Below, in pieces: positions 1 through 9,070 of a DNA stretch of 64,000 nt. The stretch's first letter is position 1. Every line of letters starts with the position of its first letter. Made by a program: the position numbers and the translations under genes. This DNA comes from an uncultured Bacteroidales bacterium (GTDB lineage Bacteria > Bacteroidota > Bacteroidia > Bacteroidales > P3), in NCBI GenBank assembly GCA_900317955.1, contig ONIP01000010.1:1-64000 (forward strand). Reading direction: 5' to 3'. The notes beneath the pieces were generated by a model. That model had not been told where the DNA came from and made no database searches. It was given only the letters and a program-made list of their open reading frames with translations.

Positions 1-27
1 AATTAACTTTGCAAATAATAACAAATT

Positions 28-97
28 CTGGCGAAGCGGCTAAAGTAGGCTCTCCGCTTAAACCAGAAACTTAAAATAATCAATTATTAGAGCCTAC
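28..97 (-). repeat. Dispersed repeat A, copy 1
   Basis: A roughly 70-bp element bounded by CTGGCGAAGCGG (28-39) and AGAGCCTAC (89-97). GTAGGCTCT (45-53) and AGAGCCTAC form 9-bp inverted arms around an AT-rich loop. A closely similar element lies in opposite orientation at 49488-49556, with the same arms, the same CCGCTTCGCCAG block and almost the same length. It looks non-coding and its origin is unknown. Confidence 0.75.
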
Positions 98-231
98 CAA
101 TAGTTATTGCTTTGGGGTTTGGGGGAGAGATGGTTTGACCATAAACTCATATTGGGTTCGCGAGGGGCTTCGCTTCATGAAAGTAACATGCTCATTTGTC
201 ATAAGAATGTGGTTAATTAAAAAGAAAGTTG

Positions 232-240
232 TATCTTTGC
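232..240 (+). promoter_or_regulatory. Bacteroidota -7 promoter element
   Basis: TATCTTTGC lies only three bases before the ATG at 244. Transcription normally starts a few bases after this element, so the message would be leaderless or nearly so. No clear TTTG -33 box is seen at the usual spacing. Confidence 0.6.
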
Positions 241-243
241 AGC

Positions 244-1524
244 ATGAAACGTAATGCTCTTTTTCTATGCCTAACACTTATAGGCTTTGCCGTGCAGGCG
301 CAACAAGAAGGTTCGTCTCCTGAGCCCCAGTTAGATTCTGTCATCGAAGTGGTTCATAGTTCGCTTCCACCCATGGAGGTTTTTCCAGACCTTTATCTGC
401 TTACCGATGAAATAGAACCTCTTGGCGTCCGCCACACCAAAAGTTGGAAGCGCCGTTGGCATGTCGGTGTTGATGCGACGACTTTTCTGCGCGACGCCGC
501 TTTTTCATTGCCCTATACACGGGGCTACACTGCTGTCGGTTATTTCCTTACGCCCTATGTCAAACACTCCATCGGTCACCATGCCCGTGTTACCCTCGGC
601 GTTAATTTGGCGGGGGCGGCGGGCTACGACGGCATAAGAGCGTGGCAGCCTCTGGTTCGTTTAGAATATGAGCCCTTCTACAAGTTTCGTCTCGTAATGG
701 GTTCGATTTATGGCACCCTCACCCACGGCCTTTATGAGCCGATGTTGGACCGAGAACGTTACATCTATGCTCATCAGGAGGAGGGTGTGCAGTTGCTTGC
801 CGACTACTGGCTTGGCGGGCACCAACGCTGGCGCATGGACACATGGCTGCATTGGGAAGACCTTTTGGAACCATGGCAACCCAAACAGGAACGTTTCACT
901 TTAGGCAGCAGCCACCTTTTCACTCTCTATACCGACCACAGCCAAGAGCCGGGCAAGAGCAGTTTTGGGGTCAGTGTACCGGTTAGTTTCGTCGGAAGCC
1001 ACCGCGGGGGACAGTTCTCTTCGCTCGACACATGTATCCAGTCGCTGTTCAACGAGAGCGTCGGGTTGCGGCTCAATCTTACAGTTGGTATGTCGGGTGC
1101 TCTTTCCTTGGACGTGCCAGTTTTCTTCTATCAAGACATTTCGCCGACCAAATGTATGGCTTATAACGACGGTTGGGCGGTATGGCCGCACCTCTCGTTC
1201 GATTGGTGGTTTGCGAATTCCGGCAATCGCGGAGCAAAGGAGAATTGGTGGCACGGAGATTGGAGAATGCTGGTGCAGGCCGGTTATTGGCATGGACATC
1301 AGTATATTGCCCCGAGAGGCAGTTATTTGTTCCAGAGTGTAAGCTGGCACCGCCTGGATTTTTCAGTTCCTGAACGGCGGATGGTTACTGCCAAGTTGGC
1401 TTTTGAAAACCGTTACAACCGACGTTTGTCGATGGGCCTTGACACGGAGTACTACTATGACATGAGGGAGAAGGCCATGGACTTTGCGTTTGGTCTTTAT
1501 CTGCGGTACAATTTCTCCAACTGA
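244..1524 (+). CDS. Putative outer-membrane beta-barrel protein
   Basis: A 426-residue exported protein of unrecognised family. Residues 1-20 form a clear signal peptide ending VQA-Q. The rest is rich in alternating hydrophobic and aromatic strands and ends in a short aromatic strand (YLRYNFSN), as expected for an outer-membrane barrel. The ATG at 244 is chosen over an upstream TTG because it begins the signal peptide. The TATCTTTGC promoter sits three bases upstream, so translation may be leaderless. The gene stands alone; the next gene converges from the other strand 50 bp away. Function and substrate cannot be read from the sequence. A surface-assembly or transport role is possible but is inference. 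Confidence 0.7.
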   Translation: MKRNALFLCLTLIGFAVQAQQEGSSPEPQLDSVIEVVHSSLPPMEVFPDLYLLTDEIEPLGVRHTKSWKRRWHVGVDATTFLRDAAFSLPYTRGYTAVGYFLTPYVKHSIGHHARVTLGVNLAGAAGYDGIRAWQPLVRLEYEPFYKFRLVMGSIYGTLTHGLYEPMLDRERYIYAHQEEGVQLLADYWLGGHQRWRMDTWLHWEDLLEPWQPKQERFTLGSSHLFTLYTDHSQEPGKSSFGVSVPVSFVGSHRGGQFSSLDTCIQSLFNESVGLRLNLTVGMSGALSLDVPVFFYQDISPTKCMAYNDGWAVWPHLSFDWWFANSGNRGAKENWWHGDWRMLVQAGYWHGHQYIAPRGSYLFQSVSWHRLDFSVPERRMVTAKLAFENRYNRRLSMGLDTEYYYDMREKAMDFAFGLYLRYNFSN

Positions 1525-1573
1525 GGGTTGCAGAGAGTACGCTTTATTGGTTCGGGATCGGAGCGGGGGCGAC

Positions 1574-2257
1574 TTAGTTCAGATGGAAAACTTTGTCGTC
1601 GATGGGGGTGTTAAGAAGCGGGTTGTGCTTTTTGCCGTTGGCGTCAAGTCCCATGGTGTATTTGTGGATAAGGCCGAGTTTCTCTTCTACTTCCATGTAG
1701 TCAATGATGCAGGTCTTTTTGTCGTATTTTAGGAGCATTTTGGTGATGCCTTTGTTGTAGTCTTTTTTCACGGTGAGGGTGATGACGTAGTGGGTTTGGG
1801 TGGTGGCCATCTGGAAGTCGGTGTTTAGGTTATTGTAGATGCTGTAGATGTCGCCGTTCATTGCCCAGGCGAGAGCGTTGCCAAGGAGTTTCATGAGGGG
1901 GACGAAACGGTAGTTGAATTTTAGTTTGTGGCCGTCGATGCCGTTGTAGAGGTGGGTGGTGTTGATGATGTAGTATTCGTTGGCGGGGTCGGAGTAGCGC
2001 ATGGCTATTTTGGCTTCGGTGTCGCCTTGTTTAGCGGGTTTTACTTGTTCGTAGTAGAGGGTACCGTAGCGGTGCTGGGTGGTGTTCTTCTTGATTTTGA
2101 TGAGGTCGTGGCGGAAGTTGTTCTGGATGGAGCGGTATTGTTTGTTTGTGGACAGGAGTTTGTTCAGTATAACGCTGTCGTTGGAGTTGATGGTTTGTGC
2201 CATGGCTGCGGTGGAGAGCAGCAGGGCGAGTGCGGCGAATGCAATTATTTTTTTCAT
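1574..2257 (-). CDS. LolA-like outer-membrane lipoprotein carrier family protein
   Basis: A 227-residue protein with an N-terminal signal peptide (MKKIIAFAALALLLSTAAMA). The body resembles the LolA/LolB lipoprotein-carrier fold as found in Bacteroidota: an early helix (LLSTNKQYRSIQNNFRH), a strand pair with GTLYYEQVKPAKQGD, then IAMRYSDPANEYYIINTTHLYNGIDG and a late VEEKLGLIHKY segment. LolA-type proteins shuttle lipoproteins across the periplasm, and Bacteroidota carry several divergent paralogues whose cargo is unknown. It lies 90 bp downstream of the C10 protease gene but is separated from it by a terminator-like hairpin. The family call is by fold pattern, so the exact role is uncertain. 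Confidence 0.65.
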   Translation of the reverse strand: MKKIIAFAALALLLSTAAMAQTINSNDSVILNKLLSTNKQYRSIQNNFRHDLIKIKKNTTQHRYGTLYYEQVKPAKQGDTEAKIAMRYSDPANEYYIINTTHLYNGIDGHKLKFNYRFVPLMKLLGNALAWAMNGDIYSIYNNLNTDFQMATTQTHYVITLTVKKDYNKGITKMLLKYDKKTCIIDYMEVEEKLGLIHKYTMGLDANGKKHNPLLNTPIDDKVFHLN

Positions 2258-2287
2258 AGAGTGAGTTTTTTGTTATGTGATAGAGAA

Positions 2288-2320
2288 AGTCCCCCGATTT
2301 AGATTTGAATCAGGGGACTT
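2288..2320 (-). terminator. Terminator-like hairpin after the C10 protease gene
   Basis: AGTCCCC-GATT and AATC-GGGGACT arms flank a 7-base loop. On the minus strand the stem is followed by a T-rich stretch, which suits termination of the protease transcript. Confidence 0.6.
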
Positions 2321-2346
2321 GGTTTGTTTCGTATAATAGAGAGGTT

Positions 2347-3810
2347 TTATTTGACGGTGAATTTCACGGCATTGCCATTGAGGCGGTAGATGTAGATGCC
2401 GGGGGCATAGCCGTTGAGGTCGAGGCGGTATTCTTTAACACCGCCGGGGATGACGCGGTTGTCGACCATCTTGCCGTCGGCGGCATAGACGGTGAGGGTG
2501 GCGTTAAGAGGAAGGTCGGCGGGAATCATGAGGTAGTCGGAGGCAGGGTTGGGGTAGCAGTTGGCAGTGGTGTAGGTTGTGTTGTCGTTAATGCCTACGG
2601 TATTGGGGTGGATCTGGTAGACCATGGCGTGGCCGGAAGAGAAGCGGTAACCACCGGCCTCTTCGATGGAGGAAGCGGGGGCGAGGGTGAAGAATCCGTC
2701 GCTGCCACCGCCCCAGCCCCAGCGGATGTAGAATTTGGACTGTGAGGAGGCGGAAGAGCCTGCAATGACGAAAGCGTGACCAGCAGCGTCGCGGCCAGTA
2801 CCGTTAGGATCGTAAGCACTGTAGTAGACGGGACGGGCGTGGTCGTCTAATTCGCTATGGAGTATGTCAAGCCATTCGCTGTCGGTGTAGTTGTGTCCGA
2901 CGGCACCGGAAGAGGCGGGTCTGCGATAGAGGTGTGTTGCTTCGGGGGAGTATTGGAACCAATCGGCCAAAGCACCAGGGACGAGGTAGCTTTGGGTACC
3001 GCTGCCATCAACATCCCAGTCCATTTTAACGGTGACACCGCAAGCAAAGAGGAGTTTGCCGATGGCACGTTTTTGTTCGTATGGGCTGGAGAAGGTGAGT
3101 TGGTTGGGCATGTTCTCATATACAAATTTGTTGGAGTCGACTTTGAATTTGTATCTGAGGGTTTGACCGTTCCATGCGGTGGTAGCGATGGAGCCGTTGG
3201 GACCGCCACCTACTTCGGGGAATTTCCAGAAATGGATGATTTGACCCATGGCGGTGGCTACACAGCCTGCGGGGCAGAGGACACCGTTTTTGGAGGGGCA
3301 CCAGTAGTTATAGGGCTCCACTTGGTTCCATCTGGACTGAACCAAGACACCTTTGCTTCTGGGGTCGCAGGTAAAGGTCTTGTCGGTGAGTTCTTTCCAG
3401 AGGAGTTTTGCCTGGTCGGAAGGGGTGGCATCCATGTTCTGGTTGTCGCTGATTAATCTGGCGTAACTGTCGAGAATGTATTGGCAGGCGGGGTTGACAG
3501 ATTCGGGGTTGAGGTCGCCTTGGGGGGAGTAGGCAAGGACAGGTTCGGTGCAGCCGGAGGCTGAGACAACAACAAAACCGCCGTTGGCTACGTTGAAAGC
3601 ATACAGAGCAGGAATGCAGAGGGTAGGATTGTCAATCTGTTGGGCTAATTTCAACTGATCGGCGTCGACCGGAGCTTTGGCACCTGTTGCTACGGTGAAG
3701 AAGTAGGAACCGATTTGTTTTGCGGTCTGGAGGTCGATGTTTTGTGCTTTTGCATTACCGAGCAGCAACACGGCAATGATGAAAATTGATGATAAGATTT
3801 TGGTTTTCAT
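2347..3810 (-). CDS. Secreted C10 family cysteine protease with T9SS sorting domain
   Basis: A 487-residue streptopain-like protease. Residues 1-22 are a signal peptide. About 23-145 resemble the inhibitory Spi prodomain (ending in repeated DSYARLISD-type helices). The peptidase core carries the nucleophile motif CPAGCVATAMGQ (Cys183) and the histidine motif AAGHAFVIAG (His345), followed by the usual WGWGGGSDGFFTL loop. Residues about 418-487 (CYPNPASDYLMI to the KFTVK end) are a type A C-terminal domain that directs export by the type IX secretion system. Family members are secreted proteases that degrade host or dietary protein. A -7 promoter lies about 45 bp upstream and a terminator lies downstream, so the gene is probably monocistronic. 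Confidence 0.92.
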   Translation of the reverse strand: MKTKILSSIFIIAVLLLGNAKAQNIDLQTAKQIGSYFFTVATGAKAPVDADQLKLAQQIDNPTLCIPALYAFNVANGGFVVVSASGCTEPVLAYSPQGDLNPESVNPACQYILDSYARLISDNQNMDATPSDQAKLLWKELTDKTFTCDPRSKGVLVQSRWNQVEPYNYWCPSKNGVLCPAGCVATAMGQIIHFWKFPEVGGGPNGSIATTAWNGQTLRYKFKVDSNKFVYENMPNQLTFSSPYEQKRAIGKLLFACGVTVKMDWDVDGSGTQSYLVPGALADWFQYSPEATHLYRRPASSGAVGHNYTDSEWLDILHSELDDHARPVYYSAYDPNGTGRDAAGHAFVIAGSSASSQSKFYIRWGWGGGSDGFFTLAPASSIEEAGGYRFSSGHAMVYQIHPNTVGINDNTTYTTANCYPNPASDYLMIPADLPLNATLTVYAADGKMVDNRVIPGGVKEYRLDLNGYAPGIYIYRLNGNAVKFTVK

Positions 3811-3856
3811 ATTGTTGTTGTGTAATATTATTTTAATTATTGTTTTATTTCAAAAA

Positions 3857-3865
3857 GCAAAGATA
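3857..3865 (-). promoter_or_regulatory. -7 promoter element for the C10 protease gene
   Basis: Reads TATCTTTGC on the minus strand, about 47 bases before the start codon at 3810. Confidence 0.6.
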
Positions 3866-3953
3866 CAACTTTTTGCTGAATAGTTGAGAGAAAAAATGTT
3901 ATGGCTGGTTGAATGAGGTGCGTTTTTGGGTGTGGGCGGGAGCATTCAAATAC

Positions 3954-5120
3954 TTAGGGAGCAAGAAGGAAGAACAAGCCAAGTCCTAAGTAATTGCCTA
4001 CAAGGTAGCCTATTAGGCCGATAGTGATGCCTGTGACGATAAGTTCGCGGTTGCCCAAGAGAGCCGCCACCAAGGGGACGAAGGGTGGAGAGTTGATTAG
4101 GGTTACCGAAGTGACGAGTGTGGTGTCGCCGTCGAGATGGATAAGGCGGGCGAAGAGGATTTGCAGTATCAGGGAGCCGAAAATGATGAAGAGAATGTAC
4201 CAAAGGATGTTGAGGCTGCCGGTGAGGTCGAGTTGGCGAATGTCGCAGGCGTTGGCGATGGAGAAGCAGAAGAGGTAGACGAAGTAAAGCCCCACGGTGA
4301 AAGCGACGGGTTGTGAGCCGCGTTGGTTGGCTTGGTTGTTGACACGGCGGACAAGGGGAATAAAGGAAGCAGCAATAGAGAGGGTGGTGAGCAGGAGGAT
4401 GAGCATGGGGGTGGAGAGGTTGTCGGGGAAGAGGGTAGAGAGGAGGTAGGAGGCGACGGCGATGGCCAAGGCGATGGCGATGACGATGGCAGTGAAAGAA
4501 GAAGGAAGGGGAGGTTGAGAATCGTTGGCGGAGGATTGGGTATCGTTGGTGGGGGAACTGCTGCCGGGGTTGAGTCGTGAGGGGAGCAGTCGGCGGAAGA
4601 GGGGTTTGCCAAAACAGATGACGAACATGAGGTATAGCCCGGTGACGATGAGGTCGTAGGAGGTGATGTAGAGGTAGGTGGTGTTGTCCATGCCCACTCC
4701 GCGGGCTATGGCACCCATGTTGGGGATGCCTCCAGTGTAGATGCCTATTGCGACGGCACTGATTTGTGCAAATTGTTGGGGGTTGTTGTTGTGCCGGAAG
4801 AGGAAATAGCCTGCCACGGAGACTATCAGGACAGAGCAGAAGCCAGTGATGCAGGCTTTGGCTGCGTTGCCCGCACGCCAGTTGGTGAGGCTACAGGAAA
4901 TGAGCATGAGGGGAATGGAGAGGGGAATGCAGATGTTGCCGACAAGATTGTTGGCTTCGAGAAGGCCGGGCTGGTGAATCCAGTCGGTGAGGTTGGCAAC
5001 AAGGAGGCCTGCAACGTAGAGCACAGCCATAGGGCTAACTTTGTCTATCCAGGTCCATCGACGGGCCAAGAGCATGATCAGGGCGGGTACGGCCATAAGA
5101 TAGACAAGGTAGAGTATCAT
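3954..5120 (-). CDS. DUF819 family integral membrane protein
   Basis: A 388-residue protein with about ten hydrophobic segments and almost no soluble domain. The segment NICIPLSIPLMLISCSL and the later GGIPNMGAIARGVGM and LIHLDGDTTLVTSVTLINSPPFVP stretches are typical of DUF819 (YjcL-like) proteins. Some relatives are thought to be transporters, but the substrate is not established. A loop of about 30 polar residues (around 200-225) lies mid-protein. Its ATG overlaps the uvrA stop codon as ATGA, so the two are translationally coupled. This link to a DNA repair gene may simply be operon convenience. Confidence 0.8.
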   Translation of the reverse strand: MILYLVYLMAVPALIMLLARRWTWIDKVSPMAVLYVAGLLVANLTDWIHQPGLLEANNLVGNICIPLSIPLMLISCSLTNWRAGNAAKACITGFCSVLIVSVAGYFLFRHNNNPQQFAQISAVAIGIYTGGIPNMGAIARGVGMDNTTYLYITSYDLIVTGLYLMFVICFGKPLFRRLLPSRLNPGSSSPTNDTQSSANDSQPPLPSSFTAIVIAIALAIAVASYLLSTLFPDNLSTPMLILLLTTLSIAASFIPLVRRVNNQANQRGSQPVAFTVGLYFVYLFCFSIANACDIRQLDLTGSLNILWYILFIIFGSLILQILFARLIHLDGDTTLVTSVTLINSPPFVPLVAALLGNRELIVTGITIGLIGYLVGNYLGLGLFFLLAP

Positions 5121-7960
5121 GATTTGGACTCGTTAAGTTCTTCTTTAAGGTAGCGGCCGGTGAGGTTGTCGGGTTGTTGGGCAAGGTCTTCGGGAGTGCC
5201 TTGGAAGGTGATGGTGCCGCCTTTGCGTCCCCCGTCGGGGCCAAGGTCGACAATCCAGTCGGCAACCTTGATAACGTCCATGTTGTGTTCGACGACAAGG
5301 ACGCTGTTGCCGCGGTCGACAAGTTGTTGGAGGACGGAGAGGAGAACGCGTATGTCTTCGAAATGGAGACCGGTAGTGGGTTCGTCGAGGATGTAGAGGG
5401 TGTTGCCGGTTTCGGGGCGGGACAGTTCGGTGGCGAGTTTGATGCGTTGGGCTTCGCCGCCGCTGAGCGTTGTGGATTGTTGGCCGAGGGTGATATAGCC
5501 GAGGCCTACCTGCTGGAGGGTTTTGAGTTTGCGGTAGATTTTGGGATGGGGTTCGAAGAAGGGCACGGCTTCGTTGATGGTCATTTCAAGAACGTCGGAA
5601 ATGCTTTTGCCTTTGTATCGTATTTCGAGGGTTTCGCGGTTGTAGCGTTTGCCGTTGCAGACCTCGCAGTTGACGTATACATCAGGGAGGAAGTTCATTT
5701 CGATGGTGCGAACGCCCGCGCCTTTGCAGTGTTCGCAGCGGCCCCCGCTGACATTGAAACTGAAGCGGCCGGGTTTGTAGCCACGGATGCGGGCAGAGGG
5801 CAGTTGGGTGAAGAGGGTTCTTATCTCGTCGAAGACGCCGACATAGGTGGCAGGGTTGCTGCGAGGGGTGCGGCCAATGGGGGATTGGTCGATTTCGATT
5901 ACTTTGTCGATATGCTCGATGCCGGAGATGGAGCGGTAGGGCAGGGGCTGGCGGGTGGAGTGGTAGAAATGTTGGTCGAGGATGGGGTGGAGGGTTTCGT
6001 TGATGAGGGAGGACTTGCCGCTGCCGCTTACACCTGTAATGCAGACGAAACGGCGGAGGGGGAATTGGAAGGTTACATCTTTGAGGTTGTTTCCGGTGGC
6101 ACCTTCCAGAACGATATAGTCGCAGCCTTCCATGGGGCGTCGTACGGGCAGGGGGATTTCTTTTTCGCGCCGCAAGTATTGCAGCGTCAAGGTTTTCTTT
6201 TTGGAACTGAGAAGTTCGCGGTGAGTGCCGCTGAAGATTACTTTGCCGCCGTGAACACCTGCACCGGGTCCGATGTCAACCACGTAGTCGGCATTGAGAA
6301 TCATGTCGCGGTCGTGTTCCACCACAATGACGCTGTTGCCCATGTCGCGCAAGGATTTGAGCGAATCGATGAGTCGCCTGTTGTCGCGTTGGTGAAGCCC
6401 GATGCTGGGTTCGTCGAGGATATAAAGGACGTTGACCAGGCGGGAGCCGATTTGGGTGGCAAGGCGTATGCGTTGGGACTCTCCGCCGGAGAGGCTGCCG
6501 CTGTTCCGGTTGAGGGATAGGTATCCGACGCCGACGTCGATGATGAATTTGAGGCGAGAGAGGATTTCGCGCAGGATTTCGTGAGCCACCGGACGTTGGG
6601 ACTCGTCGAGGCGGTCTTCGAGATGGAGCAAGCGGTCGTAGAGTTCGGTAAGGTCGAGCGAAGCCATCTCGCCGATGTTCATGCCGTCTATTTTGAAGGC
6701 GAGGCTTTCTGGACGGAGCCGGTAACCATGGCATTCGGGGCAGGTGACGCGGTTCATGAAAGAGGCTGCCCACTTTTGAAGTGCCGCAGAACTCTCGTCG
6801 GAGGCCATTTGCATAATGTAGTTCACGATGCCTTGGAAGGCGGTGCCGTGGTTCATTTCGTAGGCGTCTTCCATTCCGGTATAGTCGCTGGTGCCGTAAA
6901 GAATGGCGTTCATGGCGTCTTCCGAGAAGGTTTCTACGGGGTCGTCAATGGTAAAGTGGTAGTAGCGGCCGAGTATCTCCAACTTGCGGTAGAGGTAGTT
7001 GGTTGGGCTGTATTTGCCGAGTACTTCAAATGCGCCTTCACGGATGCTCTTTTTGGGGTCGGGGATAAGTTTTGACAAGTCGATTTGAGCCACTTCGCCC
7101 AGACCGTTGCATTTGGGACAGGCTCCATAGGGGGAGTTGAAAGAGAATGTGTTAGGTTCAGGGTCAGGATAAGAGAGACCCGTTGAGGGATCCATGAGCT
7201 GACGGCTGAAATAGGTTGGTTTGGGGATTGGCTTGGGTATTGGCGAAGGTTGTTCGTATTCCATAACCATCAGGACTCCTTTACCTTGTTTCAATGCGAT
7301 ACGCACCGCCTCTTTTAGGCGGCCGCTGTTGGGAAGGCGCAGCCTGTCTATGACCAATTCGATGCTGTGCGTCTTATAGCGGTCGACTTGCATGTTGTAG
7401 GTCAGTTCCTTCACTTCACCGTCCACCCGAACACGCAGGAAACCTTTCTTGGCCAGTTGGGCGAAAAGTTCGCGGTAATGACCCTTGCGGGCTTTGACCA
7501 AAGGCGCCAGAATCAGGACGTCCTTGTTGTGGTATTTTTCTTCGATTAATTCAAGGATATGCTCTTCGGTGAAACGCACCATGCGCTCGCCGCTCAGGTG
7601 AGAATAGGCCGTACCGACACGGGCATAGAGCAGACGCACAAAATCGTAGACTTCGGTGACGGTTCCCACGGTAGAACGTGGATTTTTGTTGGTGGTTTTT
7701 TGCTCAATGGCAATGACAGGGCTGAGGCCGTTGATGCAATCCACGTCAGGCCGTTCAAGATTGCCCACGAAGTGGCGGGCATAGGCAGAGAAAGTCTCCA
7801 TATACCGCCGTTGGCCCTCGGCATAGATGGTGTCGAAAGCAAGGCTTGACTTGCCGCTTCCGCTCAATCCGGTAAACACCACCAACTCATCGCGCGGGAT
7901 GTCGATGTCTACATCCTGTAGATTGTGTTCCCGTGCGCCTAATATCTCAATTTTTGCCAT
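5117..7960 (-). CDS. uvrA: Excinuclease ABC subunit A
   Basis: A 947-residue DNA-damage recognition ATPase of nucleotide excision repair, working with UvrB and UvrC. Two ABC ATPase modules are visible: Walker [10 protein letters not shown] near the start and GVSGSGKSS near residue 640, signatures [12 protein letters not shown] and [12 protein letters not shown], and Walker B motifs [12 protein letters not shown] and [12 protein letters not shown]. The zinc finger CEHCKGAGV...CEVCNGKRY near 740-770 is intact. The first finger of the E. coli type is degenerate: only ACPKCNGLG remains and the upstream CxxC is replaced by [11 protein letters not shown], which I believe is common in this phylum. 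Length is normal. It overlaps the downstream DUF819 gene by four bases. No -7 element is seen in the 48-bp gap upstream, so it may be cotranscribed with the transglycosylase. Confidence 0.97.
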   Translation of the reverse strand: MAKIEILGAREHNLQDVDIDIPRDELVVFTGLSGSGKSSLAFDTIYAEGQRRYMETFSAYARHFVGNLERPDVDCINGLSPVIAIEQKTTNKNPRSTVGTVTEVYDFVRLLYARVGTAYSHLSGERMVRFTEEHILELIEEKYHNKDVLILAPLVKARKGHYRELFAQLAKKGFLRVRVDGEVKELTYNMQVDRYKTHSIELVIDRLRLPNSGRLKEAVRIALKQGKGVLMVMEYEQPSPIPKPIPKPTYFSRQLMDPSTGLSYPDPEPNTFSFNSPYGACPKCNGLGEVAQIDLSKLIPDPKKSIREGAFEVLGKYSPTNYLYRKLEILGRYYHFTIDDPVETFSEDAMNAILYGTSDYTGMEDAYEMNHGTAFQGIVNYIMQMASDESSAALQKWAASFMNRVTCPECHGYRLRPESLAFKIDGMNIGEMASLDLTELYDRLLHLEDRLDESQRPVAHEILREILSRLKFIIDVGVGYLSLNRNSGSLSGGESQRIRLATQIGSRLVNVLYILDEPSIGLHQRDNRRLIDSLKSLRDMGNSVIVVEHDRDMILNADYVVDIGPGAGVHGGKVIFSGTHRELLSSKKKTLTLQYLRREKEIPLPVRRPMEGCDYIVLEGATGNNLKDVTFQFPLRRFVCITGVSGSGKSSLINETLHPILDQHFYHSTRQPLPYRSISGIEHIDKVIEIDQSPIGRTPRSNPATYVGVFDEIRTLFTQLPSARIRGYKPGRFSFNVSGGRCEHCKGAGVRTIEMNFLPDVYVNCEVCNGKRYNRETLEIRYKGKSISDVLEMTINEAVPFFEPHPKIYRKLKTLQQVGLGYITLGQQSTTLSGGEAQRIKLATELSRPETGNTLYILDEPTTGLHFEDIRVLLSVLQQLVDRGNSVLVVEHNMDVIKVADWIVDLGPDGGRKGGTITFQGTPEDLAQQPDNLTGRYLKEELNESKS

Positions 7961-8008
7961 TTATCAACTTAAACTTAGAGCTTGTTTTTTCCGAGTAAGA
8001 TGGTTCTC

Positions 8009-8992
8009 TTACATTTTGGTAATCATCTCCGTGCTGCGGTTTCCTTTGCCGATTATGGAGTGTAGGGTGCCGTTGGCCACGGGAAGTTGTACGGTATAGG
8101 TGCGACCAGTTTTGTTCTTCAGCACGTCGGTCTTCAGCCATGGGTTCATTAAACGGAGCATTTTGTAAGTAGTCCCGTTGGAGCGGGCAAAGTCGTAGAG
8201 ATTGACATTTTGCCCTTCCAATTTGACTGTGCGTGTTGGGATGGGGGAGTACAAATCGCAGTGGCGCAAAAAATAGCCATATTGGCGAGGATTCTGCATG
8301 ATGGCTTTTACCGCTATGATGCGGAACACATAGCGAGAAGTTTCGCTGTTAAGCCAAAGATCGTAATAACTTTTAGAACCTTGCTTCTCGATGCGTCGCT
8401 GGAGACCATTCTCACCACAATTATAAGCTGCCGCGGCTTCAGTCCAGTTGTCGAATTTGCTGTACAGGGTACGGAGGTATTTGCATGCCGCCTCGGTCGA
8501 GGCAACGAGGTTGTCGCGCATATCCACCTCGTCATTTATTTCCAGTCCATATTTAGAGCCGGTGCTGGGGATAAATTGCCAGAAGCCTTGGGCTTTGGCA
8601 GGAGAGGTGGCGTTGGTCAGCCCACTTTCGATGACACACAGATATTTGAAGTCGTCGGGGATGCCGTTTCGTTTGAGGATAGGCTCGATAACGGGGAAAT
8701 AGCGGTTGGCGCGTTTGAAATAGAGGACGGTGCTTGACTGCCGGTACATGTTCACAACCAACTCATTGTCGAGAGCCTCGCGTACATAAAATTGCTCCAA
8801 TGGAACCCTTTCGCCAGCAAAGGTCAGAGTGTCGGGGATGTAGGGTGAATAGACGCGGTAGTCTCTCATAATGGCTTTGCGCCAAGTTTCCTCGGCGTTC
8901 TCCTTTATCTCTGCACAGATCAGCACTGCGCCGCAGACAATCAATCCTGCCACGACAGCACCAATCATTAACAGCTTGTCTTTCCTTTTCAT
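8009..8992 (-). CDS. Membrane-anchored lytic transglycosylase (MltD-like)
   Basis: A 327-residue peptidoglycan-cleaving enzyme. The ATG at 8992 (MKRKDKLLM) is preferred to an in-frame TTG at 9013, because it starts a basic N-terminus followed by one membrane segment ([17 protein letters not shown]). The catalytic domain has the goose-lysozyme-like pattern: [20 protein letters not shown] with the catalytic glutamate, then [12 protein letters not shown]. The C-terminus ([20 protein letters not shown] to YTVQLP) looks like a single divergent LysM module that would bind cell wall glycan. It lies between coaBC and uvrA on the same strand, with gaps of about 50-80 bp. It cleaves glycan strands to leave anhydromuramyl ends, by family knowledge. 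Confidence 0.88.
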   Translation of the reverse strand: MKRKDKLLMIGAVVAGLIVCGAVLICAEIKENAEETWRKAIMRDYRVYSPYIPDTLTFAGERVPLEQFYVREALDNELVVNMYRQSSTVLYFKRANRYFPVIEPILKRNGIPDDFKYLCVIESGLTNATSPAKAQGFWQFIPSTGSKYGLEINDEVDMRDNLVASTEAACKYLRTLYSKFDNWTEAAAAYNCGENGLQRRIEKQGSKSYYDLWLNSETSRYVFRIIAVKAIMQNPRQYGYFLRHCDLYSPIPTRTVKLEGQNVNLYDFARSNGTTYKMLRLMNPWLKTDVLKNKTGRTYTVQLPVANGTLHSIIGKGNRSTEMITKM

Positions 8993-9070
8993 CTTGTTAG
9001 AAGGTTTAAACAATGGACTTTCCGCGTTTAATATAATTATGAATTAAGCGTCGGCAACAGGTTTTGTTCC

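Noticed and set aside
5174..6520. A 448-codon plus-strand open frame within uvrA
   Set aside because: It lies entirely antisense to conserved uvrA motifs and has no recognisable protein character.
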